64,000 nucleotides of DNA, taken from Urechis unicinctus. Its lineage: Eukaryota > Annelida > Polychaeta > Xenopneusta > Urechidae. The position numbers were made by a program, and so were the translations under genes. Below are positions 63,601-64,000 of the stretch, one piece after another (positions within the stretch are counted from its first letter, which is position 1; every line of letters begins with the position of its first letter). The notes under the pieces are model-generated. The model was not told the DNA's origin. It saw only the letters and a list, made by a program, of their open reading frames with translations, and ran no database searches. The stretch is taken from positions 60,486,708 through 60,550,707 of the forward strand of contig CM067356.1 in NCBI GenBank assembly GCA_034190875.2, given 5' to 3'.

Positions 63601-64000
63601 GGTGGCCATTTTAGATGTTAACCGGCCTCAAGAAATTCTACCCCTCCCAACAAAAATGATGCCATGTTAGGCGAACCCCAGGTCAGTGACATACTGGGGT
63701 GGTGATGAGAACCCCAGGTCAGTGTCACGATGGGTTGGGGATAAGAACCCCAGGTCAGTGTCACGACGGGCTGGTAATAAAGAGAATCCCAGGTCTGTGT
63801 CTTGCTGGGCTGGTGATGAGGAGGTGATATGAATTACAGATAAATACAAAGCAGATTAACTGTACAACAATGTGACACTATACACAGGTGCATACATCAT
63901 AACTGCAGGACCATCAATCAGGACCAGGTGGAGCTTAACAGTCATACTGGGTAAACAGAACCTCTGATAAAAAATTCTACTTAAACAGACTGATGAAGCC
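60627..64000 (-). repeat. Right arm of the large inverted duplication (runs off the window end)
   Basis: Read on the minus strand, this repeats 16,752-21,409 in the same order. First comes the 36-bp minisatellite remnant (63,665-63,840), then GACGGGTGGCCATTTTAG (63,597), CAGAATCAACTCCAGAT (63,466), the exon-like block (63,210-63,420), AAACATGGATTAAACAATC (62,265), CGTTATGAACCCAGTCCTC (61,930), and finally the (TA)n edge. It lacks the 0.8-kb block of the left arm. The match continues to the last base, so its outer end is not in view. The 94-aa and 76-aa ORFs in it are not kept open in the left arm. Confidence 0.93.
63665..63840 (-). repeat. Remnant of the 36-bp minisatellite in the right arm
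   Basis: Four to five degenerate units around GAACCCCAGGTCAGTG, complementary to the left-arm units, appear before the shared GGTGATGAGGAGGTGATATG phrase. Copy number is less than half that of the left arm. Confidence 0.85.

Overview
The window looks like gene-poor intergenic DNA from a metazoan, most likely an aquatic invertebrate. A bivalve mollusc is my best guess, from the overall look of the repeats and the type of viral-like element present. It is AT-rich, carries long uninterrupted (TA)n tracts, and has no recognisable intact host gene, tRNA or rRNA. No spliced gene model can be supported. Nearly everything that can be named is repeat-derived.

Layout. 1-4.2 kb: AT-rich sequence with nothing recognised, then a short simple-repeat zone (about 3.0-3.5 kb) rich in a CCATTTTGG word. 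4.2-5.1 kb: a possible short interspersed repeat and an almost perfect 85-bp palindrome. About 5.1-14.9 kb: a decayed Polinton/Maverick-like element. It carries a protein-primed family B DNA polymerase with an HNH/endonuclease VII-like zinc region, a small Cys-rich protein, jelly-roll-like and other structural proteins, coiled-coil and membrane proteins, and a fibre-like gene with a phage-tail-fibre type repeat. Genes run leftward on the left half and mostly rightward on the right half. The element is clearly dead. 15.4-16.6 kb: an 18-bp minisatellite of roughly 65-70 units. 16.75-21.4 kb and 60.6-64.0 kb: the two arms of a large inverted duplication, with inner edges that both stop at a (TA)n tract and outer edges at or beyond the window end.

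Between the arms (about 21.6-60.4 kb) most of the sequence from 26.5 to 55 kb is a strongly degenerated tandem array of long complex units (about 3.5-5 kb). At least six copies keep the same order of landmark blocks. Younger insertions lie within or beside this array: a compact, recent LTR element (28,062-30,725) whose only clear ORF is an intact 367-aa zinc-knuckle protein, two LINE fragments (endonuclease at 22.5 kb, reverse transcriptase at 34.2 kb), an about 0.87-kb insertion near 51.3-52.2 kb, and several (TA)n tracts.

The parts do not form one pathway. The items most worth a second look are the arm-array-arm architecture, the short LTR element with its evenly spaced TQT motifs, and the fibre-like gene of the Polinton-like fossil. 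Assignments of domains come from reading translated sequence by eye. No database search was possible, and similarity levels between repeats are visual estimates.
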